From the NCBI GenBank assembly GCA_018823285.1, contig JAHJIQ010000042.1, positions 1-64,000 of the forward strand: 64,000 nucleotides of DNA, in the 5' to 3' direction. The position numbers were made by a program, and so were the translations under genes. Below are positions 16,688-25,976 of this stretch, in pieces. Source of the DNA: Pseudomonadota bacterium (GTDB lineage Bacteria; Desulfobacterota; Desulfobulbia; Desulfobulbales; JAGXFP01). The notes under the pieces were generated by a model. That model did not search any database and was not told the DNA's origin. It was given only the letters and a program-made list of their open reading frames with translations. Numbering within the stretch: the first letter of the stretch is position 1; the number at the start of each line of letters is the position of its first letter.

Positions 16688-18319
16688 TTATTCCAGAAAA
16701 TGCCGGCCCCGGGCGGTTTCCTGAAACGAATCCACTTCCCGATTAATGCTGCCTCCGCCCCTGTTTATCCCTGATTTTCCTCCAATCAGGTTGTCGAGCG
16801 ATTCGATCATCTCATCAAGATGACGGACCCCATCGCTCAGTTCACCGGCGGTTTCGGCAAATTCGCTTGCGTCGGCCGCGTTTCTCTGGACCATCTGGTC
16901 CTGGCTGCTGACGGCGGTGCTGACCTGATTGACGCCCTTTGCCTGTTCACCGGAAGCAGAGGATATCTCAGCCATCATCGTTACGGTTTTACCGATCAGT
17001 TCTTCAATCTCGGAAAAGGCGTAGCTTGTCTTTTCGACCATATCGACACTCTGTTCGACCTTGCTTGAGGTGTTTTCGATAAGCTGCTCGGAGTCTTTGG
17101 CAGCAGATGCCGCGCGCATGGCCAGGTTGCGGACCTCATCAGCTACCACCGCAAAACCTGCCCCGGCCTCACCGGCCCTGGCTGCTTCGACAGCGGCATT
17201 CAAGGCGAGGAGGTTGGTCTGGAAGGAGATATCGTTGATGGTCTTGTTGATCTTCGAGGTTTCCACACTGGCCGTTGAAACCTGTCCCATGATGCTGGTA
17301 AGTTCTCTCATCAGAAGATTGGCCTCTTCAACCTTGTCGTGGACCTGGGAAATGAAGGTGTTGGCCTGATCGGAGTTTTCCGCGTTCTGTTGAGTCATCG
17401 AGGAGATCTCTTCCAGAGAGGCCGATGATTCTTCAAGAAAAGATGCCTGGGCGGTGGCGTTGTCGGCCAGGCTGGCGCTGGCGGCGGTGATTCGGTCGGC
17501 CAGGGAGCTTACCTGGGCGGAATTGTTCTGCAATCCGTTAACGGTGCCGCTGACCGGGGTTACGACCCATTTCTTCACGAAAAAGGCCATGACCCCACAG
17601 ATCACGATCAGAACCAGCATCATGCCGAATGCGGTTTTGGTCAGCAGGTTGGTCTTGCCATCAAGAATGGCCTGGCCTGCGGATTCGGTTGCTTCCGCCT
17701 CCGATTTTTTTGCCAATGCGTTTATCCTGGCCAGCAATTCATTATTTTCAGTGTCGATCCTGGTGAAGATGTTTTTAACCTCCTTGACGGCCTGAAGCCC
17801 GTCAAGGCTCACCTGGATATCCACCTTCAGGAAGGTGAAGTCCTTCTTGATCCGATGGGAGTACGTTTTGGCCGCCCCTTCAGCCTTGTTGCCGAATGTG
17901 TACAGATCCGAAGGTTTCGGGTTTTCTGAAATGGTGTACTGGATCCATTTGACCGCCTTGGCATTGGTCAGCAGCTTATTGATGACCTCATTGGCCGAAT
18001 CGAAATCATAGCTCTCCACGTGGGGAAAGATCTGGTTGCTGATGGCCGTGACCAGGGTCTCGTAGGAGGTGTCGTATAGCTCGCTGATGATGCTTTCAGT
18101 CCGGTTGCCGGCTTCACCGAGTTTTCCGATCATCCCTTCAAGATTATTATTCAGCAGAATTCCGGAGCGCTCCTGATTTGTCCTGACTACATTCAGCAGT
18201 GTGGAAACCACTGACCGTGAATTGTTGTTGGCGACGATATTGACGCCTATGGTTACAAGAGTCAGCGCCACCAGCAGGATTGAGGTGATTCCCAGAACGA
18301 ATTTTTTCAGGATGCTCAT
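16688..18319 (-). CDS. Methyl-accepting chemotaxis protein
   Basis: A 543-residue chemoreceptor. TM1 is near 9-30, a periplasmic sensor region of about 200 mostly helical residues follows, TM2 is near 227-248, and the cytoplasmic signalling domain contains the highly conserved hairpin tip [37 protein letters not shown]. It should relay ligand occupancy to CheA/CheW. A classical HAMP is not obvious after TM2. The start ATG has AGGGG upstream. A PhnD-like periplasmic protein gene lies 100 bases upstream on the same strand, so ligand is probably presented by that protein. An imperfect hairpin (18351-18390) lies between the two genes. Confidence 0.93.
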   Translation of the reverse strand: MSILKKFVLGITSILLVALTLVTIGVNIVANNNSRSVVSTLLNVVRTNQERSGILLNNNLEGMIGKLGEAGNRTESIISELYDTSYETLVTAISNQIFPHVESYDFDSANEVINKLLTNAKAVKWIQYTISENPKPSDLYTFGNKAEGAAKTYSHRIKKDFTFLKVDIQVSLDGLQAVKEVKNIFTRIDTENNELLARINALAKKSEAEATESAGQAILDGKTNLLTKTAFGMMLVLIVICGVMAFFVKKWVVTPVSGTVNGLQNNSAQVSSLADRITAASASLADNATAQASFLEESSASLEEISSMTQQNAENSDQANTFISQVHDKVEEANLLMRELTSIMGQVSTASVETSKINKTINDISFQTNLLALNAAVEAARAGEAGAGFAVVADEVRNLAMRAASAAKDSEQLIENTSSKVEQSVDMVEKTSYAFSEIEELIGKTVTMMAEISSASGEQAKGVNQVSTAVSSQDQMVQRNAADASEFAETAGELSDGVRHLDEMIESLDNLIGGKSGINRGGGSINREVDSFQETARGRHFLE

Positions 18320-18350
18320 GGTGAAACCCCTAAAAATGTTCCCTGCAAAT

Positions 18351-18390
18351 GCGGGGCCTTTCGTTGAATTCGGTCAATGAAAGAGCCCGC
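18351..18390 (-). other. Intergenic hairpin between phnD-like gene and chemoreceptor
   Basis: GCGGG/CCCGC and CTTTC/GAAAG pair around an AT-containing loop. It could be an attenuator or an mRNA-stabilising element that lets the binding protein be made in excess over the receptor, as is common for such operons. No T-run follows, so it is not a standard terminator. Confidence 0.4.
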
Positions 18391-18419
18391 GCATAATCCT
18401 GATCGGGTCGGATTCGCTT

Positions 18420-19229
18420 TTACCAGCTGTAATTCAGCGGATCGATCTTTCCTTTTGCCATCAGATCCAGGGAGAACTTGAGGTGTGAAGTATCGAAGGC
18501 GGCCATATTGGGACTCCCGAAGGCGTCTTTTGCGGCGATTGCCGCGTCTTTGATCCTGGCGGCAAGGACCGCAGGGACCGCCTTGGACACGGTTAAAACA
18601 TTATCCGGATTTCCTTCGATGGAAATACCCGGCATTCTGTACATGTCAAGTTCCGGGAATTTGTCCTTGTTGCCGTTCCACCACCAATTCTTGACCACCC
18701 CGGCCTTGGCTTTCCCTGCTTTCACCGCGCCGCAGGTGGCGCCGTGGTTGGCGGTCGGGATGGAGGCCAGGCCGTTGGTGGCTGCTTTGGCGCTGGATTC
18801 TCCTGATGAGGCGCCCTTGGCAAAAGCAATTTCAGCCGGGCTGTTCTTGAGAATGGCTTCAGGGTCGCCGCCTTTTGGATAGACCAGCACGCCGGAATAG
18901 AGTTCCTTGCCGTCCATGTTCTGGACCAGGGCGGTGCCGATACCGCGGGCGTTGATGATCGCCTGAACGAAGGAACCGACATAGACGATATTCATTTCTT
19001 CCCTGGTGAAGGCATCAAGGATCTGGGGGTAGTTCTGGGCGATAATCGGCCTGATGGTCAGGCCGGACTTTTCAGAAAGGGCATCGGTGATCGCTTTGGC
19101 CTGCGGCGCCTTGCTTTTCCAGCCCGGCGGGAACCAGCAGGTCAGGGTTTCGGCGCTGGCCGCAGAGGCGGCGATGCAGCCGAGGAATATGAATAACGCA
19201 GCCAGAAATCCCACGGTCTTTTTGAACAT
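18420..19229 (-). CDS. PhnD-like periplasmic binding protein paired with chemoreceptor
   Basis: A 269-residue exported protein with a signal peptide ending near ASAASAE and a PhnD-like type 2 binding fold (CWFPPGWKSKAPQAKAITDALSEKSG, MNIVYVGSFVQAII, YSGVLVYPKGGD). The start at 19229 is supported by GGGAGGAG 8 bases upstream; the longer frame to 19301 lacks this. It is distinct from the copy at 5996 (about half its features shared, no lipobox cysteine). There are no ABC transporter genes nearby and a chemoreceptor follows, so it is best seen as a chemotaxis co-receptor. Ligand unknown (phosphonate-like, oxyanion or other). Confidence 0.85.
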   Translation of the reverse strand: MFKKTVGFLAALFIFLGCIAASAASAETLTCWFPPGWKSKAPQAKAITDALSEKSGLTIRPIIAQNYPQILDAFTREEMNIVYVGSFVQAIINARGIGTALVQNMDGKELYSGVLVYPKGGDPEAILKNSPAEIAFAKGASSGESSAKAATNGLASIPTANHGATCGAVKAGKAKAGVVKNWWWNGNKDKFPELDMYRMPGISIEGNPDNVLTVSKAVPAVLAARIKDAAIAAKDAFGSPNMAAFDTSHLKFSLDLMAKGKIDPLNYSW

Positions 19230-19487
19230 GTTCACTCCTCCCATATTGTTTGTGATGCCGGTTGATGCCGAAAAAATTGTATTCAAACAAAAGTCTAGCA
19301 CAATATGGCAGGTGTTTTACAAGTGGTTTCTTCCAGAAATATTGAATGTTTCAGGAGGGCGATTGTCTCTTGATAGGCAATATGTGAATCTGGCCGTCGA
19401 AAGTCGTCAAAGAATGTAGGATCAATATGTTATGGACGCAACCTTTCTGCGTGGTGCAAACAGTCGTGGATACTCTGAAAAATAAAG

Positions 19488-19519
19488 GGGCTGCCGCGAT
19501 ATGCACCTCGCGGCAGCCC
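19488..19519 (-). terminator. Rho-independent terminator of the actin-like gene
   Basis: A perfect 12-bp stem GGGCTGCCGCGA/TCGCGGCAGCCC with an 8-base loop. On the minus strand it is followed by CTTTATTTTTC. It lies 27 bases past the stop of the actin-like ATPase gene. Confidence 0.9.
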
Positions 19520-19546
19520 TTGTGTCGGTAAATCTGTTCTGTCTGG

Positions 19547-20632
19547 TCAGATCTCTTCGGAGAGGGCCATGACCATGGCGCCTTTGGCTGTGGTGTTCAA
19601 GGGGTTTCTGGCGATCCTGACCTGGGAGATTTCCACCGGCAGATTGTAGTTCTTTAAAGATTTGCTGAACATCTCCTGGAAACCTTCGGGCATCACGGTG
19701 CCGCCGGACAGTGCGATCGGGATCGGCTGGGCGATCTTCGGAATCTTGTCCGACGACTGCAGAACATCCTCAAGACTCTGCAGCAGGGAATCGATCAGGT
19801 CCTGATAGTAGATATGGAGGGCGGTTTCCACCCGGTTTGTCGGCGGTTTGCTCAAGTTCAGTGACGCCTCCTTGATCACCTTGACCTTGGTGGCCGGTTC
19901 GCCGAGCGACAGGCCGACCATGTTGTCGATATAGTCGCCGCCTTTCTGGATCGAGTAAGTAATGACCGGCACTGAAAGATATGCCAGGCAGATATTGCAC
20001 ATCCCGCCGCCCATGCTGATCCCGATGCCGGTGAAGTTGTCATTGGCGAGCTCCGACATCACCGTGGCGAGCCCTTCGTTGATTGAAATGGGTTTGTAGC
20101 CCTTCTCGGTCAGGAACATCTTGATGATCGATTCATGATAGACCACCGAGTTTGTGCCGCCGACGGGCTCTCCCGGCATCGAGAAGCAGATGGTCTCCCC
20201 GTTGCCCTTGGATTTTTTGATCAGGGTGGAGATAATCGACTTCATCACCGTGACCCCTTCCGGCTCCTTCGCTGACAGCAACCCCTTTTCCATGGTCCGG
20301 CGGGTGTTGGTGTTGAACATGTTGGCGAAGTTGTCGGCCGAGTAGCCGAGAATATAGAACTGCTTGTCCTTTTCAAAGAAACTGACATCGTTGTCGAGCA
20401 GAATCTTCTTGGTGAACTTGGCGTAGGGGATGGTGAAAAAAGCGTTCAGCTGTTTCACGGTATTGATGTGTTTGCCGTTGTTCTGGGCCATGACGATGTG
20501 GCTGGTGCCGATATCAAGCCCCACCGGCCCGGAGGGGAGGACCGCCTCCTCGCCGAGTTCCTTCTCTCTGGAGACGACTGATTTCTTTGCAGCGGCGATA
20601 GCGGTATCGATGTTGCCCATTTCTTCACTCAT
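19547..20632 (-). CDS. Actin-like ATPase (MreB/FtsA/EutJ superfamily)
   Basis: A 361-residue protein with actin/Hsp70-fold nucleotide motifs: phosphate-1 loop GLDIGTSHIVMAQN (about 38-51), a phosphate-2-like SMGGGMCNICLAY region and an adenosine-type ALSGGTVMPEGF loop near the C-terminus. It has no membrane segment or FtsA 1C signature that I can recognise, so it is an unclassified cytosolic actin-like protein. The start has GGGAG upstream and a strong terminator follows, so it is monocistronic. Its N-terminal coding region and the start of the divergent hrpA gene are separated by about 215 bp. The role (cytoskeletal, chaperone or enzyme reactivation) is unknown. Confidence 0.75.
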   Translation of the reverse strand: MSEEMGNIDTAIAAAKKSVVSREKELGEEAVLPSGPVGLDIGTSHIVMAQNNGKHINTVKQLNAFFTIPYAKFTKKILLDNDVSFFEKDKQFYILGYSADNFANMFNTNTRRTMEKGLLSAKEPEGVTVMKSIISTLIKKSKGNGETICFSMPGEPVGGTNSVVYHESIIKMFLTEKGYKPISINEGLATVMSELANDNFTGIGISMGGGMCNICLAYLSVPVITYSIQKGGDYIDNMVGLSLGEPATKVKVIKEASLNLSKPPTNRVETALHIYYQDLIDSLLQSLEDVLQSSDKIPKIAQPIPIALSGGTVMPEGFQEMFSKSLKNYNLPVEISQVRIARNPLNTTAKGAMVMALSEEI

Positions 20633-20846
20633 GGTTTTGCTCCCTTTGATCTTCTCGACATGCTGCCGACAGTTGACCGTTTCAGCTGCAGATGTCGAAT
20701 TTGTCTTTTCCGAACTGGTTGCCCTTAAACATTCTGTAAAAAGCTGCTATGATCAGCAGGCGAAAATACCGGGAAATGAGGACCTGTTACCCTTTCATCG
20801 TGCTTTTTCCCTTAAATCTTTAATTATCCTCTCAAAATTGAATGAA

Positions 20847-23800
20847 ATGTTCAAACAAATAAATTATCCCCGGGATTTACCGGTTGCCGCAGCACGGGAA
20901 GAGATCGTGGCCGCTATCCGGGAAAACCAGGTGGTGATCCTTGCCGGCGACACCGGTTCCGGCAAGTCGACCCAGCTGCCGAAGATGTGTCTGGAGGCGG
21001 GGCGGGGAGCGGAGAAGATGATCGGCTGCACCCAGCCCAGACGGCTTGCTGCAACCTCCGTTTCCGCCCGGGTCACCGAAGAGCTTGGCGAAGAGGGGAG
21101 GGAACTTGTCGGCTGCAAGATCAGGTTTGCCGACCGGACCGGCAGCGCGACCCGGATCAAGTTCATGACCGACGGGATCCTGCTGGCCGAGGCGAGGCGA
21201 GACCGGGAGCTTCTCGCCTATGACACGATCATCATCGATGAAGCGCATGAACGAAGCCTGAATATTGATTTCCTGCTGGGCATCCTGCGCAGGCTGGTCG
21301 ACAGGCGGCCCGACCTGAAAATCATCGTCACCTCGGCCACCATCGATACCGCGAAATTCGCCGCAGCGTTTTCCGGGGCGCCGGTCATCCAGGTTGCCGG
21401 CCGGACCTTTCCGGTTGAGACCATCTACTTACCGCCGGAAAAAGATGACGAGGAAGGAGGCCATGTCGGGCAGGCGGTCGAAGCGGTCCTTGATCTGCAC
21501 AAACGAGATCTCTCGGGCGATATCCTGGTCTTCATGCCGACCGAAAACGATGTCCGGGAGTCGGTCGATCTCTTGCGCAAGGCCCTTGCCCACGACCCCG
21601 GGGTCAAAAGGGAAGCGGTGGTCCTGCCGCTTTTCGGCAGGCTGTCGGGTAAAGACCAGAACCGGATCTTTCACCCGGTCCGGGGAAGAAAGATCGTGGT
21701 GGCGACGAACGTTGCCGAGACCTCGATCACCGTTCCCGGCATCCGCTATGTGGTCGATTCCGGACTCGCCAGAATCTCGATTTACAACGCCCGGGCGCGG
21801 ACCAGAAAACTGCCGGTGCGCCCGATTTCCAGGGCGAGCAGTGATCAGCGGCGAGGCCGTTGCGGCCGGACCGGGCCGGGCATCTGCGTGCGGCTTTATT
21901 CCGAAGAGGATTATCTGAACCGGGATGAGTTCACCAGGCCCGAGATCCAGCGGTCCGACCTTGCCGAAGTGGTCTTGCGGATGCTCTCCCTGCACCTTGG
22001 CGATCCGGGGACTTTCCCCTTTATCGACCCGCCTTCACCCCAGGCGATCCGTGATGGTTTCAGCCTGCTCTTTGAACTGGGGGCGATCAGGATGAAAGGG
22101 GGTGACCGGCGTACCGCCCAGCTTACCGCACGGGGCAAGATGATGGCGCGCCTTCCCCTTGACCCGAGAATATCGCGGATGATCCTGGAGGCGAAAGAGC
22201 GCAACTGCCTGCGGGAAATTTCGATTATCGCTTCCGCCCTGTCAATCCCCGACCCCCGGGTCCGGCCTGCGGAACATGAAAAAGAGGCGGACGCAGCCCA
22301 CGAGAAATTTTCCAAATCCGGCTCGGATTTCCTTTCATTTCTGGCCATCTGGGATGAGTGCGGCCGGCTGCCGAGTTTGGGACGCTTGAGCCGCTTCTGC
22401 CGGCAGAATTATCTGTCATACCAGCGGCTGCGGGAATGGCGTGATATCCATGGCCAGATAGTGTCTATCCTGCAGAGGGAAAAGGGGTTCCCACTGAACA
22501 GCGGTGAGGCCCCCCTCGATGCGGTCCATCAGGCGATCATGAGCGGCAGCCTGCGGAACATCGGATTCATCAAGAGCAAGAACATTTACCAGGGAGGGCA
22601 TGACAGCGAGGTCATGATCTTTCCGGGGTCGTCTCTGTTCAACAAGGGCGGCAAATGGATCATGGCCGCCGAGTTCGTGGAAACATCGAGGCTCTTTGCC
22701 CGCTGCGTCGCGAACATCCGGCCGGAATGGATCGAGCCGATGGCCCGCCATCTCTGCCGCTACAGCTGGAGTGAGCCGCACTGGGAAAAGAAGCGGGGCC
22801 AGGTGGTGGCCTTTGAGAATGTGACCCTCTTCGGGCTCATCATCGAGGCGCGGCGCAAGGTCAACTATGGGGCGGTCAAGCCCGAGGAGTCGCGCCAGAT
22901 CTTTATTCAGGAGGCGCTCGTTGCCGGTGAGCTTGGCGGTGACTTCCCTTTTCTTTCGCACAACAAGGGACTTGCCGAAAAACTGATCGAGATGGAAGAC
23001 CGGGTCCGGGAACGGGACATCATGGCCGACGACTGGACACTCTTCTCCTTTTATGAAGAAAGAATCCCGGCCGAGGTCTGGGACCGGAACACCCTGAAAA
23101 GGCTGCTGAAAAAGGTCGGTGATGATGCGTTCCTGATGATGCGGGAAGAGGACATCCTCAAAAATGAGCCGGGTGACGAAAAACTTGCCGCCTTCCCCGA
23201 TGAAATCGAGATGGGCGGGTTTTCCCTGAAACTTTCCTACCGGTTCGAGCCGGGGGCCGAAGACGACGGAATTTCCGTTCATGTCCCGGTGGAGCTTGTC
23301 GAGCATATCGAACCCGGGCAAATGGAGTGGCTGGTGCCCGGCATGCTTGAGGAAAAGCTGGTCTTCCTTCTGAAAGCCCTTCCCAAATCCCTCCGCCGAC
23401 CGCTGGTGCCGGTGCCCGACACCGCCGGAAAACTTGTCGCGGCTCTTCCCTTCGGCCGCGGCCATTTTTTCGGGGTGCTGCGTGACCATATCCGCGCCCT
23501 CTACCAGATCGATATCGAGCGCCATAACTGGCAGGTGGACGCTCTTCCCGACCATCTGCGGCCGCGATACTGCCTGCAGGACACCACCGGCAGGGTGATC
23601 AGGGCCAGCCGGGATTTTGCTGATATCGCGACGGCCCCGTCCGCTAAGGTGATCGGCGAATCTTCGGAGACCGTCGAAAAGATCAGGGGCCGGTACGAAA
23701 GGGAAGGAGTCTGCGAATGGGATTTTGAAGGGCTGCCCGAGAGAATCGCGGTCAAGGACAACCACGGCAGGTTGCAGGGTTTTCTCTGGCCCGCCCTTGA

Positions 23801-24587
23801 GGAGAACAGTCAGGGCGGAGTCAACGTCCGGTTGTGCTCAAGCCGCACGGAGAGCCGGGCTCTCACCCGGCGAGGGCTGCTTGCCCTTTATCGCCCCCTG
23901 TTCAACAACTTCAAGGGGGTCAAAAAGGAATTCGCGGTCTCCCAGGAAAACTGGGCGCTTTTTGAGGGCTTGCCGGGCAGGGTGGAATTCAATGAATCCT
24001 TACGCTGGTTCATTCTGGAGGAAGTGTTTTCCACCAGGGAGGGACGGATTCCAGGGCGTGATGAGTTTGAGGAGAGAGCGGCCGCGGTCAGGGGTGAAGG
24101 CATCTTCCGCCTCGGCCGTCGGCTCCTGGACCAGGTGGTTGCCCTGCTTAAGGAAAGAAGAGCGGTTCTCGACCTGATTGTCCGGTTTCATGGGATTACC
24201 GTCAAGGGTCGCAAGGAGGTCTCGGCGGATTTTCACGACCATCTCGCCAAAGCGGTGCCCGATAATTTTCTCGACATCTTCGACGGAGCGAGGATGAAGG
24301 CCGCGATCCGATCCCTGAAGGCGCTGCAGATCCGGATCGAAAGAGAGCATGCCGACCCCGCCAGGGACCGGGTGCGGTCCGGGAAGGTGAAAATTCATGA
24401 CGAGAGGCTGGCCGTGGCCATATCCCGGCAGGTCTTTTCGCCCGAGTATGACCGCCAACTGGAGGAGTTCCGGCAGATGGTCGACGAATACCGGATCTCG
24501 GTCTTCGCCCAGGAACTGAAAACCGCCTTCCCGGTTTCTGAAAAAAGACTCGAAGAGAAGTGGCGGGAATTGAACGGGCTTTTGTAA
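20847..24587 (+). CDS. hrpA: ATP-dependent RNA helicase HrpA
   Basis: A DEAH-box helicase of 1246 residues, similar in length to E. coli HrpA (1300). Motifs: Walker A GDTGSGKST, TQPRRLAA, DEAHERS, VTSAT, and motif VI QRRGRCGR. The HA2/OB region follows, then the long C-terminal domain specific to HrpA (DUF3418 type). HrpA acts on mRNA and resolves stalled or collided ribosomes in E. coli. The ATG at 20847 is chosen because upstream in-frame sequence overlaps the opposite-strand actin-like gene and its promoter region. A TTG at 20838 is an alternative. It appears to be transcribed alone. Confidence 0.94.
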   Translation: MFKQINYPRDLPVAAAREEIVAAIRENQVVILAGDTGSGKSTQLPKMCLEAGRGAEKMIGCTQPRRLAATSVSARVTEELGEEGRELVGCKIRFADRTGSATRIKFMTDGILLAEARRDRELLAYDTIIIDEAHERSLNIDFLLGILRRLVDRRPDLKIIVTSATIDTAKFAAAFSGAPVIQVAGRTFPVETIYLPPEKDDEEGGHVGQAVEAVLDLHKRDLSGDILVFMPTENDVRESVDLLRKALAHDPGVKREAVVLPLFGRLSGKDQNRIFHPVRGRKIVVATNVAETSITVPGIRYVVDSGLARISIYNARARTRKLPVRPISRASSDQRRGRCGRTGPGICVRLYSEEDYLNRDEFTRPEIQRSDLAEVVLRMLSLHLGDPGTFPFIDPPSPQAIRDGFSLLFELGAIRMKGGDRRTAQLTARGKMMARLPLDPRISRMILEAKERNCLREISIIASALSIPDPRVRPAEHEKEADAAHEKFSKSGSDFLSFLAIWDECGRLPSLGRLSRFCRQNYLSYQRLREWRDIHGQIVSILQREKGFPLNSGEAPLDAVHQAIMSGSLRNIGFIKSKNIYQGGHDSEVMIFPGSSLFNKGGKWIMAAEFVETSRLFARCVANIRPEWIEPMARHLCRYSWSEPHWEKKRGQVVAFENVTLFGLIIEARRKVNYGAVKPEESRQIFIQEALVAGELGGDFPFLSHNKGLAEKLIEMEDRVRERDIMADDWTLFSFYEERIPAEVWDRNTLKRLLKKVGDDAFLMMREEDILKNEPGDEKLAAFPDEIEMGGFSLKLSYRFEPGAEDDGISVHVPVELVEHIEPGQMEWLVPGMLEEKLVFLLKALPKSLRRPLVPVPDTAGKLVAALPFGRGHFFGVLRDHIRALYQIDIERHNWQVDALPDHLRPRYCLQDTTGRVIRASRDFADIATAPSAKVIGESSETVEKIRGRYEREGVCEWDFEGLPERIAVKDNHGRLQGFLWPALEENSQGGVNVRLCSSRTESRALTRRGLLALYRPLFNNFKGVKKEFAVSQENWALFEGLPGRVEFNESLRWFILEEVFSTREGRIPGRDEFEERAAAVRGEGIFRLGRRLLDQVVALLKERRAVLDLIVRFHGITVKGRKEVSADFHDHLAKAVPDNFLDIFDGARMKAAIRSLKALQIRIEREHADPARDRVRSGKVKIHDERLAVAISRQVFSPEYDRQLEEFRQMVDEYRISVFAQELKTAFPVSEKRLEEKWRELNGLL

Positions 24588-24866
24588 AGAAGCGTCGGAG
24601 GTGTGAGAGGCGATTTGTGAGACGTAAGGTTAAAGGGTGCAGAATGAAAATGCCCAGCGAGTGCCTTCCCCGCAGCTTGTCGAGGGGAGGTTTCAAGAGA
24701 GAAATACTGATTGTGGTCACAACATTACTTATTGATATCAAGTGGTTATCAGTATTCTTACACCAAAAGAGGCCCTTCGCCGGTGGTTTCTCCTGTTATT
24801 CACCTGGGTAGAAAATACCTTGCTCCAAACAGCCTCGATAAAATTGGAATTATCGAGGGATTAACT
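24588..24866. other. Intergenic region after hrpA
   Basis: About 280 bp with no recognised gene, leading into the broken antidote gene. An in-frame extension exists upstream of 24867, but it shows no protein features. Confidence 0.5.
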
Positions 24867-25078
24867 TTGGCTGAAAATTTTACCCATTGGGATAGCGCCG
24901 ACTACCTGAAAAACGAAGAAGACTCGGTTCTTTATTTCAAAGCCTGTGCAGCCTGATTCGCCATGCCTTGGGCGTTATTGCCCGCGCCAGGGGCATGAGC
25001 CAACTTGCCCGGGAAACCGGCCTGGCCCGGGAAGGTTTCTTTCAGCCCTTTCGGAAACAGCGGGGACAGTTTATGTGA
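24867..25078 (+). pseudogene. Broken HigA-like addiction-module antidote
   Basis: The first part (frame from TTG 24867) reads LAENFTHWDSADYLKNEED and stops at 24954-24956. The second part, in another frame from 24953, reads LIRHALGVIARARGMSQLARETGLAREG. In intact antidote proteins of the family found with HigB/RelE-type toxins these two parts are continuous (WDxAEYLKTEED ... ALGDIARARGMSQLARETGLSREG) with a linker and a C-terminal NPxFATVLKVLKALG block. Here the linker is partly deleted with a frameshift and the C-terminal block is lost. No partner toxin is visible. Confidence 0.8.
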
Positions 25079-25137
25079 CTACTGCTACCTCCCGCGGTCT
25101 CCGTGGGGACGCAGCCGTCCACTAGAATCAAACAGGC

Positions 25138-25509
25138 TCAAAACAGGGGGCAGTCGTAGAGTTTGAATTTCGGATCGTTGGTCATGACCGGATAGTTGTT
25201 AACCATACTCTGGGCAACAATCAGCCGGTCGAAAGGATCTTGGTGATGAAAAGGCATATCCTTGAGAGGCAAAACGTCTTGGCCCTTGAGATCGAGGATT
25301 TCAAAGCCGCTCTCGAGGCAAAGTTCCACGACATCGAAATCGACAACCAGCTTACCCAGCGATGCTTTGATCATTAACTCGGCAAGAGAGACCGAACTGA
25401 CGTAGATCGTATTGGTCATGGTTTCAAGGGCAGCCCGTTGTCTCTCATCCAATCGTGTCGGCTCCGCCGAGGCCCAGAGCAGGATATGGGTGTCGATAAG
25501 GATTTTCAT
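25138..25509 (-). CDS. PIN-domain ribonuclease toxin (VapC-like)
   Basis: A 123-residue PIN-domain protein. Acidic active-site positions are present: D6 in LIDTHILLW, E44 in SLAEL, D91 and D94 in DPFDRLIVAQS. Such toxins cut tRNA or rRNA and are neutralised by the antitoxin encoded just upstream. The start ATG is preceded by GAAGGGTGAA, a usable ribosome site that belongs to element B copy 3 and not to ancestral operon sequence. A 37-bp gap to the antitoxin replaces the usual overlap. Confidence 0.92.
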   Translation of the reverse strand: MKILIDTHILLWASAEPTRLDERQRAALETMTNTIYVSSVSLAELMIKASLGKLVVDFDVVELCLESGFEILDLKGQDVLPLKDMPFHHQDPFDRLIVAQSMVNNYPVMTNDPKFKLYDCPLF

Positions 25510-25590
25510 TTCACCCTTCTGGTATAAGTCTCGAAGTCTCGCAAGCTCACTTATCAGTATGAGTAGCCGAGCTGCTCAACTCAGCTTTAT
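25507..25590 (+). repeat. Element B, copy 3, inside a toxin-antitoxin operon
   Basis: TTCACCCTTCTGGTATAAG then TCTCGAAGTCTCGCAAGCTC and GAGCTGCTCAACTCAGCTTTA match element B, lacking its GGGTACT hairpin. It covers the toxin ribosome site, the whole intergenic gap and the last codons of the antitoxin. Confidence 0.85.
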
Positions 25591-25816
25591 CGTCACCGTA
25601 AAACATCGCGTTGATCGTTTCGTCTTCATCCATGATGTCGTCCGGCACCTTGAGTTTGCCGGCCAACAACCCCAGCCGTCGTTTTCCCTCGGGCTTGTGG
25701 GGCACCAAGTCAACCAGGGGCAGGTTGTTCTTGGCGATGACCACCTTCTCGCCGTGATAGGCCATACTGATCAATTTTGATAAATTTGCCTTGGCTTCCG
25801 AAATATTGACGATCAT
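25547..25816 (-). CDS. Phd/YefM-type antitoxin with repeat-encoded tail
   Basis: An 89-residue antitoxin. The N-terminus (MIVNISEAKANLSKLISMAYHGE) is the Phd/YefM DNA-binding domain; the middle VVIAKNNLPLVDLVP is typical. GAGAGG lies upstream of the ATG. The last roughly 13 residues after FYGDD (KAELSSSATHTDK) are encoded by element B, so the native end of the toxin-binding region was altered. Binds and inhibits the PIN toxin downstream and represses its own promoter, by family analogy. Confidence 0.88.
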   Translation of the reverse strand: MIVNISEAKANLSKLISMAYHGEKVVIAKNNLPLVDLVPHKPEGKRRLGLLAGKLKVPDDIMDEDETINAMFYGDDKAELSSSATHTDK

Positions 25817-25976
25817 CGTGCACCTCTCTGAATATGCTTATGACCTACCGTACCAAAGTTGGTCAAGTTGGTCAATCTTGAAAAAGGAAACGAAAAGTCA
25901 ATACTGAAGTTGATAAGTGAGAAGGAAATTAGAGTCGGGGGGCTCCTTACCTATTGAGATGGTGGATCCACAACGA

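Noticed and set aside
20430..20846. N-terminal extension of HrpA by 139 codons
   Set aside because: It overlaps the actin-like gene on the other strand and shows no HrpA similarity.
22416..23765. 449-codon minus-strand frame opposite hrpA
   Set aside because: Shadow of hrpA; no recognisable motifs.
25060..25085. GGGGACAGTTTATGTG tail as a transposon end
   Set aside because: Resembles tails seen near REP-associated transposases, but no second end or transposase was found.
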